Positions 49,586-59,261 are shown, numbered from the stretch's first letter. The stretch: DNA of 64,000 nt from Thermogemmatispora sp042408965 (GCA_042408965.1 JBHOQN010000089.1:72019-136018); one strand, 5' to 3'. Made by a program: numbers and translations. Notes: generated by a model from the letters alone, not told the origin.

Positions 49586-50479
49586 TCAGGCAGCGTTATG
49601 CAATACGAAGAAGAGTAATCCGAGCGCGATCAAACCCGCCGCCCAGCAATAGATGGCGAATGGATAGAGGTTGCCAGTCTCGAAGTACCTGAGTAAGAAT
49701 TTAGTACTGAGATAGGCCGCCACCCCCGAGAGAACCGTGCCCAGCAGGACAAGCAGCAACACCGAGCCGGAGAGACCAAAGAGCTGGGGAATTTCGAGCA
49801 CCGAGGCCGCAAAGATGATAGGGGTCCCCAGTAGAAAGGAGTAGCGTGCGGCATCCTCATGACTCAGACGCACCCCCAGTCCCGCCACCATGCTGGAGCC
49901 GGAGCGCGAAATGCCCGGGATCAGCGCCAGCGACTGTGCCAGACCGACCAGCACGGCCTCCTTCCACGACAGCGAGGCCAGTGGACGCAGTCGCACCGCC
50001 TGCTCTTTGCCACTCTGTGGCTGGCCGGTCCGGGCGGCGAGATAGCGGCGCAGCGCCTCGCCGAAGAAGAGGATCGAGCCATTCACGACCAGGAATGTTG
50101 AGGCAATCACAGGCGAGGCGAAGAGACGCTTGAGCGGTGTCTCCAGAAAGACGCCGAGAATGCCTGTGGGGATGGTCCCGATGATAATCAGCCAGCTCAC
50201 CCACTCTTCAGTCCCACGCTGCACCTGTCCATCTTTAATGCTTTTCCATAGCGTGAGCAACACCTGGAGCCAGTCACGCCAGAAATAGATCACCAGCGCG
50301 ATGGCGGTTCCTAAATGCAATGCCGTAATCAGTGGCAGAAAACGCTCGTTGTCGACCAGATCGCCCCAGCCGAGCAGCCCCGGCAGAATGACGGTATGGC
50401 CCAGGCTGCTGATGGGGAAGAGTTCGGTGATACCCTGCAACAGCGCCAGAAAGATGACCTGTCCGATGTTGAGATTCAT
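49586..50479 (-). CDS. uppP: Undecaprenyl-diphosphatase
   Basis: 297 residues, about eight membrane helices. Dephosphorylates undecaprenyl pyrophosphate to recycle the lipid carrier for peptidoglycan (BacA family, also bacitracin resistance). Signature LLQGITELFPISSLGHT near 14-30 and second motif GISRSGSSM near 183-191 with catalytic Arg and Ser. Integral membrane enzyme. It follows mltG on the same strand (20 bp gap), putting two cell-wall genes together. Confidence 0.95.
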   Translation of the reverse strand: MNLNIGQVIFLALLQGITELFPISSLGHTVILPGLLGWGDLVDNERFLPLITALHLGTAIALVIYFWRDWLQVLLTLWKSIKDGQVQRGTEEWVSWLIIIGTIPTGILGVFLETPLKRLFASPVIASTFLVVNGSILFFGEALRRYLAARTGQPQSGKEQAVRLRPLASLSWKEAVLVGLAQSLALIPGISRSGSSMVAGLGVRLSHEDAARYSFLLGTPIIFAASVLEIPQLFGLSGSVLLLVLLGTVLSGVAAYLSTKFLLRYFETGNLYPFAIYCWAAGLIALGLLFFVLHNAA

Positions 50480-50499
50480 CTGCTGCTCTCATTCACCCT

Positions 50500-51609
50500 T
50501 CATTTGAGATATTTCTGGACGTCCTGATTGAACTCGGCCTGGGTCCTGGCAAAGACCGCCCGCCCGTTGTCAGGACGTGTCAGGAAAAAGTAGTAGTCTG
50601 AGTGCGCCGGCGCGGCCGCTGCCTCCAGGCTCGCCAGACTGGGACTGCAGATCGGCGTGGGCGGCCAGCCTTTGTGTGTGTAGGTATTCCAGGGACTGTT
50701 GGGAACAGTCACAGAGCCGGCTGTCACCAGGGCAGCCCAGTAGGATTTTGTGCCGGGCTGCGAATCGCGTGCATACTCGACGGTGGGATCAGAGTCGAGA
50801 AAACCGGCGGTCTCGGCGTTGGGCCGATAGACGCGATTCCAGTACACGCTGGCAACCAGGGGCCGATCGCTGTCAAAGGCCACCTCACGCTCAACGATGG
50901 AGGCCAGCGTGACCATCTGATAGAGCGTCATCTGGTGGGCCGCGGCCGTGGTGTCGAGATGATACTGCGTGACCTTCATCTGAAACTCGTTCAACAGCCG
51001 ATCGATGACGTCGGTGGCTGTGGCGTCCAGAGCGAAAAAGTAGGTGTCTGGGAAGAGCAGCCCCTCCATGGTGCCACCCGCGGGAATCTGCTTGAGCACG
51101 GGAAATTTAGTGCGATCCGGGAAGGTTGTCGGATGCTTCGTGTAATTGAGAAATGCCTGCTTATCAAAACGCGGCAGACCGGCGGCGTCGATCTTGGCAG
51201 CAATCTGCTCCAGGCGCCAGCCCTCTGGAATGCGCACGACAACTTCATCGGGCTGTCCTGTCATCAGTGCATCAATGATGTCACTGATATTCATGCTGGT
51301 GTTCAGGTTGCGATAGACTCCGGCCTGCAAATGCTGATCCAGCCCCTTGATGCGCGCCCAGAAACGAAAGGCGAGGGTGTTGTGAATCAGGCCTTTGGCC
51401 TGCAGATCGTCGGCCAGTTGCTGAATACTCTCGTTCTCTTGTACGACAATCGTGACACTATGACCCTGGCCCGGAGGGCTGGCAGGTTGCAGAATCGCTG
51501 TTGTGGTGTTCCAGGCCAGGTAGACACCGCCCAGGACCAGCGCAAAAACCAGAAACACGACAATAATGGCCCCCCGCGAGCGGGGTGGATGAGGACCTCG
51601 CTTGCTCAT
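50500..51609 (-). CDS. mltG: Endolytic transglycosylase MltG (YceG-like)
   Basis: 369 residues. One N-terminal membrane helix (about 13-33, AIIVVFLVFALVLGGVYLAW) then a LysM-like small domain and the YceG fold outside. Cuts nascent glycan strands, ending peptidoglycan elongation. Motifs: IPAGGTMEGLLFPDTYFF, ASIVEREV with the catalytic Glu near 234-240, RPLVASVYWNRV, and FLDSDPTVEYA. Two bases separate it from ruvX upstream, so they are co-transcribed, as in the alaS-ruvX-mltG order of many Gram-positives. Confidence 0.95.
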   Translation of the reverse strand: MSKRGPHPPRSRGAIIVVFLVFALVLGGVYLAWNTTTAILQPASPPGQGHSVTIVVQENESIQQLADDLQAKGLIHNTLAFRFWARIKGLDQHLQAGVYRNLNTSMNISDIIDALMTGQPDEVVVRIPEGWRLEQIAAKIDAAGLPRFDKQAFLNYTKHPTTFPDRTKFPVLKQIPAGGTMEGLLFPDTYFFALDATATDVIDRLLNEFQMKVTQYHLDTTAAAHQMTLYQMVTLASIVEREVAFDSDRPLVASVYWNRVYRPNAETAGFLDSDPTVEYARDSQPGTKSYWAALVTAGSVTVPNSPWNTYTHKGWPPTPICSPSLASLEAAAAPAHSDYYFFLTRPDNGRAVFARTQAEFNQDVQKYLK

Positions 51610-51611
51610 AG

Positions 51612-52097
51612 TTACGCATCCTCTGTCGCTTGGTGCAGGTGATTCAGGTATTCTTGCAGAATGACGGCCGCCGCAAGAGCATCGATCCCCTGGCGGTTCC
51701 TGCGCCGCCTGCCCTTGCCACCCTGACGCCCACCACGCCTGGAACGCCCGCCCTCCTCCTCGAGTTTCCGCTCTGCAAGCAATCGTTGCGCCTCCACCGT
51801 CGAGAGGCGCTCATCCCAGAGCACGACTGGAATGCTTACCTGGTGTTTCAAACGCTCTGCAAAGGCCTGCACACGCCGTCCCTGCTCATGAATCTGGCCA
51901 TCCAGGCTGATCGGCAGCCCAACAACGAGGGTCGCCACCTCTTGCTCCTCTACGAGCTGGCGTATCGCTGCCCAGAGGTGGGCCTGATCGCGCGCGACGT
52001 GCAAGGTCGTCATGGGTGAGGCCAGGAGCTGGGAGGCGTCGCTTACGGCGACTCCGATCCTGGCTTCCCCTACATCTAAGGCGAGTATGCGGGCCAT
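51612..52097 (-). CDS. ruvX: Holliday junction resolvase RuvX / pre-16S rRNA nuclease YqgF
   Basis: 161 residues. YqgF family RNase H-like fold: RILALDVGEARIGVAVSDAS at the start with the catalytic Asp, LVVGLPISLDGQIHEQ in the middle, and VVLWDERLSTVEAQRLL with the second acid. Family members process pre-16S rRNA 5' ends in vivo. An insertion of Arg/Gly-rich sequence (RRGGRQGGKGRRRRN, about 122-136) before the last acidic DALAAAVILQEYL is unusual. Cytoplasmic. Confidence 0.94.
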   Translation of the reverse strand: MARILALDVGEARIGVAVSDASQLLASPMTTLHVARDQAHLWAAIRQLVEEQEVATLVVGLPISLDGQIHEQGRRVQAFAERLKHQVSIPVVLWDERLSTVEAQRLLAERKLEEEGGRSRRGGRQGGKGRRRRNRQGIDALAAAVILQEYLNHLHQATEDA

Positions 52098-52213
52098 AAG
52101 CAGTTTGGGTTACGCTCTGACATCCTACTATTATCTATAGCATTCTAACGAAGCGATTTCTGTTCTGTCTACGCACATAGATCATAATGGCGATCGCCCA
52201 CCAGCAAAGGGGG

Positions 52214-52256
52214 GCGTTCAGGCGAACGGGTAGGGCTGGTCCGCCAGCCTGAACGC
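52214..52256. terminator. Stem-loop after the baseplate-J-like gene
   Basis: Perfect 10-bp stem GCGTTCAGGC / GCCTGAACGC (52214-52223, 52247-52256), 23-nt loop. On the minus strand it is followed by CCCCCTTT. About 30 bp after the gene's stop. Confidence 0.5.
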
Positions 52257-52288
52257 TCTGTTCTGGACTCGATCTACAGAGCAGCAAC

Positions 52289-54814
52289 CTACGATGAGGA
52301 GACAACATTTCGGTGAATGTGGATGTGATCCTGAATGAACGGCATCCAGGGGAAGAAGCTGGGACTGATGGTGATCGAGGCCTGCATATTCACCGCCTGC
52401 TTTCCAAGGCGAGTGGCGAGCAAGCCATTGAGGTCGCTGAGGGCCTCGTCCCTGGGTTTGCCGAGCAAGCCGTCCTGAATATCCTGGTCGCTGATGTCCA
52501 GGGCGGCCTGGCCATCGGCCTTAAAGGAGAGCGCCAGGGTTTTGCCATCCCTGGCAGGCGTGCTCTTGAGGCCGGCGATGCTCACCGGCCGCTGGGGCAC
52601 GAGGGCATAGCCGGGCTGCGCTCTGGCGATGCTGGCATTGAGGGCGGCGCGGGCACCCGCCTGGATATCGCTGGAGCGCACCACGAGCACGGCGGCCTGG
52701 AGGGTGAGCGTGGCGGTAAAGGTGCCGCCTGGCGCAACCTGGCCAACAGCGGGACTGGCGCTGATCTGCTCCTGCTCGACGGGCCTGCCTGAGACATCGC
52801 CGTCATGCACATGCTCTGCCAGCCAGCTATGGAAGGCCTGCTGCAGGCGGGCATCCAGGCTGCCCTTGAGGGCCTTGACATCGGCGGCGGTCACCTGGGC
52901 GGCGTTGCCCACACCTCCGCCTGAGGTGGGATTGGGATTGGTCACGGTGAGACTGCCGCTCGAGGCGCCGATCTGCTGCAGGCTCTCCGGTGGAATGACT
53001 GTGATAGTATTGGCGGGCACATTGCCACCGGTGCCCGGATTGACGGCCTCGATCTGCACCGGGTAGGTGGCGCCTGGCGTGATCAGCGGCTCAGCAGTGG
53101 TCCTGAACTGCACACCGCTGGCGGTGGTGATGATCGTGCCTGTGGGGATCACCAGGGAGCGCGTACTCTTGTTGGTGAACTCGGCGATCCCATGGGCGCG
53201 CACCACGCCGACCCTGGTCACGCCGCTGGCCTTACCCTGGGTGCTGGCGTCCTGCGTAAAGACAAGCACCTGAGCGGGCAGCGTGTGGGCGTTGAGATCC
53301 AGCCGGGTGGTGGAGCTGGCCGTAAAGCTGAGGGTCTGGCTGAAAGCTCGCGCGGGCAGCGTGAAGCTCACATCGGCGCTGGGAACATAGTAGGCCAGAG
53401 CACTGAGCAAGACCAGCAACAGGACCAGCAGCGCCACGAAGAGCAGCATGCCTCTGACAAAGCCGCCGCGTCTGGGAGCAGGGCGGCGTGGTGGGCGGGC
53501 GCTGCTGACGCGAGCTGCGGCTGGCCGGGGCTGGGGACGCGCAGATGCGCTCCGGGGCGGGGCAACAGGGGTCTGTGTCGGGCGGGCAGGCGGCGACTGC
53601 GGAGGCCCGGCCAGCGAGCCACTGACGATGCGCGGCACAGGGGAGGCCAGACGCGGCGGCAGTGCGCGTGTCGGCAGATCGTCGATCTCGGGTAGCTCCT
53701 CCTCATCTCCTGGCTCCTGGCGCGAGACGAGCGATGAGCTGGAGCGCGAGCGCGACCCGTACGCCGGCCGGGGCCGGGACAGCCCCGGCGCATCGGGCTC
53801 TTCCTCAAAGGCCTCAGCATGGCCGGCGGAACTCCAGGGCTCGGAGAGGTGCGTAGCGGGTAGTACGATATCTCCCTGATCCCCCAGATCCTCGACCTCA
53901 GCATCCAGCAGTACCCCGCCGCGCCCCGAGGAGATCTCAGGAATATCCTCCTCGATCTCATCGACAGGCACAAAGGCGCCGTGCTGCTCTGGCAGAGGAC
54001 CCGGCAGAATATCTTCGATGCGGCTGAAGGGGTCCTCCTCGGCGCTCTCCGCCGCTGGCGCCAGCTCTGGCCGCGGTGGTAGGGGAGCTGTGTTATACGC
54101 CTGGCGATCCAGCGCGCCGGGGACAGGGCGCAGTGGCCCCTCCTGAGCAGCCTGGCGAATGTGCTGCGCTGTGCGAATATCCTCCAGCAGGGTGTCCTCA
54201 GGCTCCTCTTCCACCCCCTGCTCCTGCGGCAGCAGGGGAGGAAGGGAGGGACTGGACTCGATTGGCTCGATGTGAAACTCGTAGGCCTGGCCGGCGGTGG
54301 GTGGCCGCGGCGTCAGGGGAGCACGCCCGCTGAGATCCTCGATGTAGGGCTCCTGGCGGTCCAGACTGCGGCCAGCGGGAGGCGGAGTCTGCTCCACCGC
54401 TGGCCGCGGCGACGACCTCTCTGGGCGCGGTCCGGCCGCGGAGAGGCTGCGCTGCTGCTCAGCGCGCTGGCGGGCGGAGAGACCGCGCGTGGCGGGCCGC
54501 GAGCCGGTCGGAGGGCGGCTCTGGCGGCTGGTCGGGCGAGGCTTACTGCTTGGAGGAGAGCTGAGCGAATCAGCGACCTTGAAGCCGGCGGCCTTCACAA
54601 CCACACGAATCTGCCGATCGGAACTGACCACCAGTACATCTTTTCCCAGTTCGCGCGTACGCGCATGAAGCAGTCGCCAGCCCACATGACTGCGCAACTT
54701 CGTCTGTGGGGGCACCACCAGAATAAGACGCTCCGCCGGCACCTTGTCCAGGCGCTGACGCACATCGGTCAACTCTTCATCTGGACCGAGATAGATAATC
54801 TGCTCGTCAGACAT
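52289..54814 (-). CDS. Membrane-anchored baseplate J-like protein
   Basis: 841 residues. Residues 1-80 form a compact alpha/beta domain (IIYLGPDEELTDVRQRLDKV, then RLILVVPPQTKL and VLVVSSDRQIRVVVKAAGF). Residues 85-450 are Pro/Ser/Arg/Glu-rich and disordered. One membrane helix follows near 453-475 (GMLLFVALLVLLLVLLSALA). The outer part has baseplate J-like sequence (VIPTGTIITTASGVQFRT, then PVQIEAVNPGTGGNVPANTI) and two later repeats. Baseplate J is a phage/injection-system wedge protein, but this anchored form is recurrent in Chloroflexota and is probably a cell-envelope protein. It sits between FtsA-like and ruvX, on the same strand. Confidence 0.8.
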   Translation of the reverse strand: MSDEQIIYLGPDEELTDVRQRLDKVPAERLILVVPPQTKLRSHVGWRLLHARTRELGKDVLVVSSDRQIRVVVKAAGFKVADSLSSPPSSKPRPTSRQSRPPTGSRPATRGLSARQRAEQQRSLSAAGPRPERSSPRPAVEQTPPPAGRSLDRQEPYIEDLSGRAPLTPRPPTAGQAYEFHIEPIESSPSLPPLLPQEQGVEEEPEDTLLEDIRTAQHIRQAAQEGPLRPVPGALDRQAYNTAPLPPRPELAPAAESAEEDPFSRIEDILPGPLPEQHGAFVPVDEIEEDIPEISSGRGGVLLDAEVEDLGDQGDIVLPATHLSEPWSSAGHAEAFEEEPDAPGLSRPRPAYGSRSRSSSSLVSRQEPGDEEELPEIDDLPTRALPPRLASPVPRIVSGSLAGPPQSPPARPTQTPVAPPRSASARPQPRPAAARVSSARPPRRPAPRRGGFVRGMLLFVALLVLLLVLLSALAYYVPSADVSFTLPARAFSQTLSFTASSTTRLDLNAHTLPAQVLVFTQDASTQGKASGVTRVGVVRAHGIAEFTNKSTRSLVIPTGTIITTASGVQFRTTAEPLITPGATYPVQIEAVNPGTGGNVPANTITVIPPESLQQIGASSGSLTVTNPNPTSGGGVGNAAQVTAADVKALKGSLDARLQQAFHSWLAEHVHDGDVSGRPVEQEQISASPAVGQVAPGGTFTATLTLQAAVLVVRSSDIQAGARAALNASIARAQPGYALVPQRPVSIAGLKSTPARDGKTLALSFKADGQAALDISDQDIQDGLLGKPRDEALSDLNGLLATRLGKQAVNMQASITISPSFFPWMPFIQDHIHIHRNVVSSS

Positions 54815-54883
54815 GTACCCTTACTCCCCTGCGGGCCTACACGCGACTGCACGTGTGCCTTCTGCTTGTTATGACGGTTTTCC

Positions 54884-56218
54884 CTAGATCCGCATGTTCT
54901 GGATCACCTTGTAGAGTGCTCGTTCCAGGGCCGTATTCTCGTTCTGCAGCTCGATAGCCTGGTAGGCCAGAGCCATCGGTGTGATATCCTGAGCATCGCG
55001 CAGAAGCTGATTGGGGTCCAGAATGCTGGTAACCATGTCCGGCTGCACTGTTTCAATCAGGGGGGGACGGGCAAAAGGGAGGCGCTCCGTCCAGGCAAAG
55101 CTCTTGAGCTTCTCCTGGAGATCAGGGAGGGCCGAACCACCGCCGACCATATAGATCGCAGGCGGCAGCAACTCATTTTTGGAGAGTTCCTCGATCAACA
55201 GCTCGACGCTATCCATCCAGGTCTGACATTCCGGGGCAAGAATGGCCTTGATCTCATCGCGGTCGTGCCCCTTGATAGCGCCGCTACTGTAGAGCACTTT
55301 GAGTTTCTCCGCCTCTTTGAGTGAAAGGCCCTTGCCACTTGCCAGACGGCGGGTGAAGGTGCGTCCGCCGAGAGCGAACATGCGCGTCTCCTCAATGCCC
55401 CCCTGGCGGACGAGGGCGATATCGGTGGTGCCACCGCCAACGTCGATAAAGATGGCTCCGCTATCGGCGCTGGCGTTGGTGCTCAGGCAGCGGGCGAGGG
55501 CGTAGGGTTCGGCCACAATCGCAATCAGCGTCAGATCGAGGCCCTGCGCCACGGTTTCCAGGGCGCCCAGCTGCATCAGAGGGGCAAAGGCGCTGAAGAG
55601 CGTGAGGGAGAGGTGGCGCCCGCGGAAGCCGATCGGGTTGGTGACGACCTGGCCATCCACACGCACCGAGATCACGGCGGCGTTGGTGAGACGGACCTCA
55701 ATGTTCTGGTAGCCCGTCTCCGCTGCGATCCGATCTCGGGCGTTCTTCAAGAGTCGCTGCTGCGCCGTTGTAATCAGGGCCTCCAGCTCCTCGGGTGTAA
55801 TCAGTTTGGTCGGTTGCTGGCGGGTCTTGGTTACGGTGATCGAGCTGCCTTTCACCAGCTCGCCGGCGATGCCGATCACGGCCGCGGGGGCGACGATATC
55901 GCCCGCTGCGCGCTCCGCCTGCATCAGGGCCTCGTTGCAGCCCTGGATGACCCCGGCGATATCGGTCACGATACCGTCGGACATGTGGGAGTAGCTCTGG
56001 CGATGTCGGCCAACACCCAGGACGACCCCCTGATCATCTACCACTTCAAAGATGATGGCCTTTGCGTATTCGGTACCGATATCGAGTGCAGTATAGAACT
56101 GGCGCTCGCCATCCTCTTCATACTGCTCCCCGTACCCGTCTTCGGGGACATACTCGTACTCATCTTCTCTGATCTGTCCCCTGAAGAGAGAGCGCAAGCG
56201 GTCAAAGAGCTTTACCAT
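54884..56218 (-). CDS. FtsA/PilM-like actin-fold ATPase
   Basis: 444 residues, actin/HSP70-fold. After a charged 35-residue N-terminus the phosphate-1 motif reads FYTALDIGTEYAKAIIFEV; phosphate-2 is GAIFIDVGGGTTDIALV near 253-269; the adenosine motif IYMVGGGSALPDL is near 354-366. The SHS2-like insert typical of FtsA/PilM follows phosphate-1. FtsA tethers FtsZ to the membrane and PilM organises pilus machinery; no ftsZ or pilNO genes are here, so the role is open. An amphipathic C-terminal helix (ENTALERALYKVIQNM) could bind membrane. Confidence 0.85.
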   Translation of the reverse strand: MVKLFDRLRSLFRGQIREDEYEYVPEDGYGEQYEEDGERQFYTALDIGTEYAKAIIFEVVDDQGVVLGVGRHRQSYSHMSDGIVTDIAGVIQGCNEALMQAERAAGDIVAPAAVIGIAGELVKGSSITVTKTRQQPTKLITPEELEALITTAQQRLLKNARDRIAAETGYQNIEVRLTNAAVISVRVDGQVVTNPIGFRGRHLSLTLFSAFAPLMQLGALETVAQGLDLTLIAIVAEPYALARCLSTNASADSGAIFIDVGGGTTDIALVRQGGIEETRMFALGGRTFTRRLASGKGLSLKEAEKLKVLYSSGAIKGHDRDEIKAILAPECQTWMDSVELLIEELSKNELLPPAIYMVGGGSALPDLQEKLKSFAWTERLPFARPPLIETVQPDMVTSILDPNQLLRDAQDITPMALAYQAIELQNENTALERALYKVIQNMRI

Positions 56219-56395
56219 CAGAACTCACAACATCCCCTGTTGATGCATGCCACAGAGAACATGCCGCCTTTTCGTCCAGGCTTCAATAGGTGAACACGAG
56301 CACTACACGTACGTTATAGCACAATGCTTGCTGGACAACAAGGGGCACCAGCGATCTCGCCCGGCACGCCACCCATCCCCCTTCCATCCGGCTGG

Positions 56396-59053
56396 CTAGA
56401 CTGGCCGCGAGGTGCCCAGGGCCTGCTGCACCAGCGAGGGCACGAGCGCGAGCGCCGTGCCGAGTGCAGCCTTATCTTTACCGCCTCCCTGCGCATATTC
56501 GGGCCGGCCGCCGCCTTTCCCCGCGAGGCGCTGGCCAACGGTGGCTGCGATCTTGCCGGCGTGCAGCCCTCTGGCGACCAGCTCCGAGGCGACATGGACC
56601 TGCAGGCCTACGCGATCCGCGTAGGCGGCCGCTACGACTACAACGCCCGGGCGCGTCAGTTTGTCACGCGCCAGCTCGGCAATCTCGCGCAGCATGCGAT
56701 CGTCGGCGGCGGGCACGCTGGCGACGACGAGGGGAATCCCGGCCACCTCCTGAGCGCGCGCCACGAGGAGATCGGCCTGGCGACGCGCCTCCTCACGCTG
56801 GTACTGAGCGATCTGCCGACGCGCCGTGGCCAGCTCTTCCTTTAACTGCTCCACCCGCTCGACCAGGTAATCAGACTGCGTTTGCAGGCGGGCGGCCAGG
56901 GTCTCGACCAGCAGATTGCGGCCGCGCAGGTAGTCTTCGGCTCCGCGGCCGGTGAGGGCCTCGATACGGCGGATGCCAGCGGCGATGCTTGTCTCCTGGG
57001 TGGTGACATAGATGCCGATCTGGCCGGTTGCGCGGCAGTGCGTGCCGCCGCACAGCTCCTTGCTGCTGCCCATGGAGACGACACGCACGCGCTCGTCGTA
57101 CTTCTCGCCGAAGAGGGCCATGGCTCCTGTCTTGAGGGCCTCCTCCAGGGACATGATCTCGGTCACCACCGGGTAGTCGGCGCGAATCCAGCGATTGACC
57201 AGCGCATCAAGCTGGGCGAGGTCCTCGGCGGTCAAGGCACGCGGTGAGGCGAAGTCGAAGCGCAGGCGCTCCGGCTCCACGAGGGAGCCCCGCTGCTCTA
57301 CCTGAGGCCCCAGCAGATCGCGCAGGGCCTTGTGCAGCAGATGGGTGGCGCTGTGGTTGCGCATGGTGTCCTCGCGGCGCGTGGCATCAACCTCGGCCTG
57401 CACTCTATCGCCGACGCGCAGATAGCCCTCGACCAGCTGGCCGTAGTGCACGATCAGCCCCTTGACGGGCCGCTGTGTGTCCTGGACCTGAAAGCTGCCG
57501 ACGGCGCTGGTGATGCGCCCACGATCGCCGATCTGGCCGCCGCTCTCGGCGTAGAAGGGCGTGCGATCGAGAATCAGCAGGGCTTGCTGCGGCGCGCTGA
57601 CGCTCTCGACCTCTGCTCCATCGACCAGTAAGGCCAGGATTTTCCCGCTGCCGCTGGTTCCCTCATAGCCGAGGAAGGTGGTTGGACCGAGGCGGGCCGC
57701 GATCTCGGTGAGACGCTGATCGTCGCGGGCCTGGACGAAGGGACTGGCCGCGCGGCTGCGCTCTTGCTGGAGACGCATGGCCTCGCTAAAGCCGTCGACA
57801 TCGACGCTGAAGCCCTGCTCGGCCGCAATCTCCCGGGTCAGTTCCAGGGGAAAGCCGTGCGTATCATAGAGCTTGAAGGCCTCCACGCCGGGCACAACTG
57901 TCTGCCCCTGCTCTTTCAAGTGCGCCAGCAGGTCTGTGAGGAGCTGCAGGCCGGTGCTCAGCGTCTGATTGAACTTCTTCTCTTCAAAGCTGAGCAGGTC
58001 CACAATGCGATCGCGGTGCTGGCGCAGCTCACGATAGTGGTCGCCCATCAGCTCGATCACGGTATCGGCGGCCTCGGCCAGGAAGGGTCGTTCAAGGCCA
58101 AGCAAGCGGCCATGGCGCACGGCGCGGCGCAGGATGCGGCGAAAGATATAGCCGCGTCCCTCGTTGCTGGGCAGCACACCATCGGCGGCCAGGAAGACCA
58201 GGGCGCGCCCGTGATCGGCGATCACCCGCAGTGAGGTGTCGGCGCGCTGATCACGGCCGTAGGCGGTGCCGGCCAGCGCGGCGAAGCGATCGATAATCGC
58301 ACGGAAGATGTCGGTTTCAAACACTGATGGTTTGTTCTGCAGGACCATCGCCAGGCGTTCGAGGCCCATACCGGTATCGATATTCTTACGTGGCAGGGGA
58401 GTGCGCACACCGTTGAGATCCTGATAGAACTGCATAAAGACCAGGTTCCAGATCTCCAGGAAACGCTCACAGTCGCAGCCCGGCCTGCAGTCCGCGCGGC
58501 CGCAGCCGTGTTCAACGCCACGGTCGTAGTAGATCTCTGAATCGGGTCCACAGGGTCCTGAGGCGCCTGGCGGCCCCCACCAGTTGTCCTCCAGGCGCAC
58601 GATGGCCTCATCCGGAATGCCAGCCACCTCCTGCCAGTAGCGTGGCGCCTCCTCATCTGCGGGATGGACGGTTGGATGCAGGCGCTCGGGTGGCAACTTC
58701 GCGACGCTGGTGAGAAACTCCCAGGCGAACTGAATGGCCTCGCGCTTAAAGTAGTCGCCCACGGAGAAGTTACCCAGCATCTCAAAGAAGGTGAGCGTAC
58801 GCTCATTCCCCACGATATCAATATCAGTCGTGCGAAAACACTTCTGCACCGAGGTGAGCCGTGTGGCAGGAGGAGTTTCGCGCCCCAGGAAGAACGGGAT
58901 CATCTGCTGCATTCCGGCTGTTGTCAGCAGCACGGTCGGGTCATCGCGTGGAATCAGCGACGAGCTGGGCATGATATAATGGCCTTTCTGGACAAAGAAA
59001 CCCAGAAAGCGCTCACGAATCTCAGCAGTGGTAGGCTGTACTTTTATGGACAC
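56396..59053 (-). CDS. alaS: Alanine--tRNA ligase
   Basis: 885 residues, full length. Charges tRNA-Ala and edits mischarged Ser/Gly. GTG start with GAGGAGG 5 nt upstream. Class II catalytic core (1-240): IRERFLGFFVQKGHYIMPSSSL, and CDCERFLEIWNLVFMQF. Editing domain: NHSATHLLHKALRDLLG and SSKELCGGTHCRATGQIGIYV, giving the His-x3-His...Cys-x3-His zinc site. C-terminal coiled coil and DHH-like C-Ala (about 740-870) follow. An extended -10 lies about 200 bp upstream, leaving a long leader. Confidence 0.97.
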   Translation of the reverse strand: MSIKVQPTTAEIRERFLGFFVQKGHYIMPSSSLIPRDDPTVLLTTAGMQQMIPFFLGRETPPATRLTSVQKCFRTTDIDIVGNERTLTFFEMLGNFSVGDYFKREAIQFAWEFLTSVAKLPPERLHPTVHPADEEAPRYWQEVAGIPDEAIVRLEDNWWGPPGASGPCGPDSEIYYDRGVEHGCGRADCRPGCDCERFLEIWNLVFMQFYQDLNGVRTPLPRKNIDTGMGLERLAMVLQNKPSVFETDIFRAIIDRFAALAGTAYGRDQRADTSLRVIADHGRALVFLAADGVLPSNEGRGYIFRRILRRAVRHGRLLGLERPFLAEAADTVIELMGDHYRELRQHRDRIVDLLSFEEKKFNQTLSTGLQLLTDLLAHLKEQGQTVVPGVEAFKLYDTHGFPLELTREIAAEQGFSVDVDGFSEAMRLQQERSRAASPFVQARDDQRLTEIAARLGPTTFLGYEGTSGSGKILALLVDGAEVESVSAPQQALLILDRTPFYAESGGQIGDRGRITSAVGSFQVQDTQRPVKGLIVHYGQLVEGYLRVGDRVQAEVDATRREDTMRNHSATHLLHKALRDLLGPQVEQRGSLVEPERLRFDFASPRALTAEDLAQLDALVNRWIRADYPVVTEIMSLEEALKTGAMALFGEKYDERVRVVSMGSSKELCGGTHCRATGQIGIYVTTQETSIAAGIRRIEALTGRGAEDYLRGRNLLVETLAARLQTQSDYLVERVEQLKEELATARRQIAQYQREEARRQADLLVARAQEVAGIPLVVASVPAADDRMLREIAELARDKLTRPGVVVVAAAYADRVGLQVHVASELVARGLHAGKIAATVGQRLAGKGGGRPEYAQGGGKDKAALGTALALVPSLVQQALGTSRPV

Positions 59054-59252
59054 ATCTGCCTCCTCACTAGTACAATCGGGCCGGGCTCACCAGCGGCACC
59101 TGAGCGGGGCACACCATCAGGTTACAATCGGTTTCTATAAAGACGGATCGAAGCAGATAGAGCCGGTGGATAATAGGCCAGCGTCCTCCACAGCACGATG
59201 CCGCGTCCCGCCGGAAAGGCATACGCAATACTAGCGCAATTTATGCACGGGC

Positions 59253-59261
59253 ATTATATCA
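59253..59261 (-). promoter_or_regulatory. Extended -10 promoter of alaS
   Basis: Minus strand TGA-TATAAT, hexamer 59253-59258; leader about 190 nt. I saw no T-box signature in it. Confidence 0.5.

Noticed and set aside
59054..59250. T-box riboswitch before alaS
   Set aside because: No TGGNACCGCG-type T-box sequence on the coding strand.
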